From: Paramecium pentaurelia
Lineage: Eukaryota > Ciliophora > Oligohymenophorea > Peniculida > Parameciidae
Direction of reading: 5' to 3'
Length of the DNA stretch: 64,000 nucleotides
Assembly: GCA_905183005.1 (NCBI GenBank)
Contig: CAJJDO010000018.1
Coordinates: 193,210 to 257,209, forward strand
The stretch's first letter is position 1, and each line of letters begins with the position of its first letter. Position numbers and translations under genes: made by a program. Under the pieces are notes generated by a model. The model saw only the letters and a program-made list of their open reading frames with translations. It did not search any database and was not told where the DNA came from. Shown here piece by piece: positions 61,298 through 64,000 of this stretch.

Positions 61298-62012
61298 TCA
61301 AACAATGGAAGCTTATAGATTCCATGTCCTTTATTTTTTTTTTTAATTACTTTCATAATCTTAAATTATAAAATATTATATTTACTTGTTATATACTTTT
61401 TTACCTACACAACAAAGTAAATGATGACTCCTAAGAATATAGTTTCAATTATAGCTTAAACCATCATTAAAGTTCCTTAATACAATTATCCACAAACAAT
61501 TTCTTATTTCTAATCATCAGTAATTTCAGTTGGTGTTGGTTATTATGTTGTATTTTCCTATAATAATCGAGTTTTAGATAAAATATTATATTATTATGCA
61601 TATCCTTGCATTAGAGCCCATACTAAAAAGTAAGTAATTAATCGTATAGCTAAGACAACTGATGTTAAACACAGGTATTTTCCAATTTCGGAAGATGATC
61701 TTGAATTGATACCAAGAAATCCATAGGTTGAACTAGCAATCCAGAATATGTTTCCACCTACTATAACTAAGCACAATATTGCATATGTATAACATATTGT
61801 TCGATAATGAATGAAATAGTATAGAAATCTTATGCACTAATATATAAATGCACACTAAAGATAATGGATAGTTAACTTACGATTATGAATATATTTGAAC
61901 TTTGTAAAAATCTAATTTTATCTTCTATAGCTTCATTGAATTCTTCACAATCAGGAGGCAACAAAGAATCACCTTATCGCTTGGTAATAATGAAAGGTTT
62001 ATTAATTTCCAT
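61298..62012 (-). CDS. multi-pass membrane protein, 222 aa
   Basis: Introns of 26 and 20 nt give 222 residues. An acidic N-terminal cytosolic part (CEEFNEAIEDKIRFL) is followed by about four membrane helices: an early one near CAFIYQ, AILCLVIVGGNIFWIASS, CLTSVVLAIRLITYFLVWAL and IETIFLGVIIYFVV. A polar loop with TEITDDQKQEIVCGQLYQ lies before the last helix. The C-terminus is basic. Not assigned to a family. It starts 40 bp from the next, divergent gene. Confidence 0.6.
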
Positions 62013-62052
62013 CCCTTGATTTGAATCTAAAAAAATTAATATTTATATTAAT

Positions 62053-62678
62053 ATGAATCAATTAAGAAATTAGAGAGGCACAGAGACAGATGAAGTATAC
62101 ATTGATCCAGAGAGAGGAATTGCTATTAATGCTCGTTAAATGACCACTGAATAACATTTCAAATATTATAAATCATCATTCAGTACATTAAGACCTGATT
62201 TGACTGAATATGAGTATGAAGCATTTGCTAAGAGATTGAGAGTGGGTATTTGACAATTTATTATAAAGGTGAGTCTTTCTTGAATCACATGAGAGTATTT
62301 CTTAATCATGAATCAGGTAGGATCACAAATCTTTATAATTTAAGTGCTAGATTGGATAAAGCTCTGGTATTTGATGCATTACTATAATCAAGAACTATTA
62401 ATAATAATATTTCCATTTGCGTACTCCTTTTATTTTGGGCCATAGATCAAATGCAAATAGAAATTGGGCTGATGCATCAAAAGTTGTGAATTATGTTGAG
62501 AAACAATTATTAAAAATAACAAAATATGGTAATTATATCAATTCTAAATGTCTTAGGTTTGGATTATCCTAATTATTATGCACCTTCAACAGCATAAGAA
62601 TTGAAATAAAGAGAAGATGAAATTTATTAGAGATTCATAAAAGAAATGAGAAAACCTCCCATCGTTGCAGTTTAATGA
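62053..62678 (+). CDS. conserved-looking hypothetical protein, 182 aa
   Basis: Introns of 23, 26 and 28 nt give 182 residues. The sequence is compact and globular with many aromatic and charged residues: DEVYIDPERGIAINARQM, HFKYYKSSFSTLRPDL, FLNHMRVFLNHESGRITNLY, RTPFILGHRSNANRNWADA and PIVAVQ at the end. No signal peptide. The even composition and lack of low complexity suggest a conserved protein, perhaps ciliate-specific and possibly mitochondrial, but I do not recognise it. Confidence 0.65.
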
Positions 62679-62910
62679 AAAATATACAAATAAATAATAA
62701 TATATTATTGTTAAAATCTTTTTTACTAATGCATATATACTTATTCCTTATCTATAAATAAAATCATACATTCAATTCTGATTGCTTATTAGTGTGTTAC
62801 ATTCTATTTATTTTTGCCAATATATCTAAATAAAAAAGATATGGATTTATTAAAATTAATATATAAATGTCTGAAACTATAATATTTTATTATCTTTTAA
62901 GTTTATAACT

Positions 62911-63364
62911 ATGAATAAGTCAGATAAATACTTTGTGCATGAAGATGATATCTCTAGTACCCAAAGTTCTGAAGGAGAAGACTATATTCCTAAAAGAACA
63001 ATTTCTAAATCAAACACTCGAAGGATCCACAAAATCCCAATAGAGTAGCAACAATAACTATTTCGACAAGTGTTTCAGGAAGGCAAACCAATTAAAGAGG
63101 TATTCTTTTACATAATATAATCAGGTTGCCAAAACTTTAAATCTAAATTACTCTAGTGCTAAATCTCTAATTCATTATTATAAAAATAATAAACGATCTG
63201 CTCCCTCAGCAGTATTAGATGTTTTAAGTGGTAAAAAATCGTTGGTGTGTCGAGTTTCATAAAAAATTGATAAAAAATACAATAATCTAAAAATAGAAGT
63301 CAGGCAAAAAAATTAAATTCTTCACTCCTACAATTACTATGAACATAAGACATCTAATAAATGA
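62911..63364 (+). CDS. helix-turn-helix protein, 142 aa
   Basis: A 25 nt intron (inside the HTH) gives 142 residues. After an acidic, Ser-rich N-terminus (HEDDISSTQSSEGEDYIPK) and a basic patch (SKSNTRRIHKIP) there is a clear homeodomain-like HTH: QQLFRQVFQEGKPIKEVA followed by KTLNLNYSSAKSLIHYYKNN, the pattern seen in transposase and Hin-type recognition helices. The C-terminus is basic (KKYNNLKIEVRQKNQ). It may bind DNA; it has no catalytic domain in the window. Confidence 0.65.
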
Positions 63365-63661
63365 ATTATAAATAAAAATTATATTCTTTATTACGTTAGA
63401 TCTTTTCCTTTGTCTTAATTAGGATTTCTAATTAAATAATTTTATACATTTAATTAATATCTAAATATTGATTTTAAATAATCCAATTTATTAATGGTCT
63501 TGTTCCCTTGAATACTATACCTATATCTAAAAGACAAGATAATAAAATCAATAAATTGTATTTAATTTTTATATATAATCATTAAATTAATATAAGTTTC
63601 TATCCATAGCTTAGTAAAATGGTTTCCTCATCTATATCTTTCAAAAACTGATGTCTTGATA

Positions 63662-63915
63662 TCATTGAGATCTTATCCTTCCAAATTTATCTAAAATATA
63701 AATAATCTAATTTTCTATATAATTCTTTATGTTAAAAAAGCTTTTAACACAGTAAAATTATTTATGAAAATTTTCATTAATTCTAGTAAAATTCTTGATT
63801 TGTTATTGGTATATTCATATTATTTTTCATTTTTTATCTAATTTTATGCATATTTTGAATATAATATTTCAAGTCTTCCTCCATTAGATGTCTTATTATT
63901 TGATTTAATTCTCAT
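63662..63915 (-). CDS. small hypothetical protein, 75 aa (5' end may be incomplete)
   Basis: A 26 nt intron gives a 76-codon frame including stop from ATG at 63915 (MRIKSNNKTSNGGRLEIL). The rest is helical (SRILLELMKIFINNF) and ends DKFGRIRSQ. More exons may lie to the right of the window. No family recognised. Confidence 0.4.
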
Positions 63916-64000
63916 AATTCTTCATCAAAAAAAGTTATTCTTAAATAATAAATTCTCTTATCAATAAAAATCAATTATTTTTTTGAAAATCAAACTATTC

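Overview
The window looks like macronuclear DNA from a ciliate, most probably a Paramecium species. It is very AT-rich and has no usable operon structure. Recognisable eukaryotic proteins (prohibitin, V-ATPase subunit a, AMPK, PKG, transportin, eS8, DIM1) read through only if TAA and TAG mean glutamine and TGA is the sole stop (ciliate nuclear code 6). Genes are split by very short introns of about 19-40 nt with GT...AG ends. Intergenic gaps are often 20-150 bp. Standard-code ORF calls in such DNA are fragments or shadows, so every gene below was read by eye with code 6. Intron choices were tested by whether they restore one open frame and give an exon total divisible by three. I saw no tRNA, rRNA, CRISPR array, telomeric repeat or transposon.

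Layout. 1-765: start of a secreted protein on the minus strand, running off the left edge. 1.3-11.2 kb: prohibitin 2, a Rap1-like telomere protein candidate, V-ATPase subunit a, three small unknown genes, a decayed CCCH zinc-finger gene, a twin-CX3C protein, signal peptide peptidase and mitochondrial uS15, the last two sharing a 32 bp divergent promoter. 11.3-21.8 kb: two unknown genes, an AMPK/SNF1 catalytic subunit, two coiled-coil proteins, and two plus-strand decayed frames. 21.8-30.7 kb: a two-helix membrane protein with one premature TGA, two convergent alpha/beta hydrolases (one ABHD17-like), a PKG with cyclic-nucleotide domains, a MORN protein and a TMEM41/VTT protein. 31.2-44 kb: a TLSLT-repeat protein, a 1,496-residue protein with kelch-like repeats, a DHHC-type protein with an altered catalytic motif, tandem 3-ketoacyl-CoA reductase-like SDRs, and a secreted three-repeat protein ending in a beta-gamma crystallin domain. 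43.9-64 kb: transportin, the U5 protein DIM1, a TPPP-like protein, coiled-coil proteins, a divergent ArfGAP, an AGC kinase, eS8, a CDPK, membrane and small unknown proteins, and an HTH protein.

There is no sign that these genes form one pathway; this is an ordinary, dense eukaryotic gene mix. The themes are signalling (AMPK, PKG, AGC kinase, CDPK), membrane and lipid work (V-ATPase, SPP, TMEM41, ABHD17, DHHC-like, KAR-like SDRs), mitochondria (PHB2, uS15m, twin-CX3C) and nuclear functions (transportin, DIM1, Rap1-like). The most interesting items are the Rap1-like gene, the secreted crystallin-domain protein, the DHHC protein reading EAHC, and the large kelch-like protein with a possible dead HDAC-like segment.
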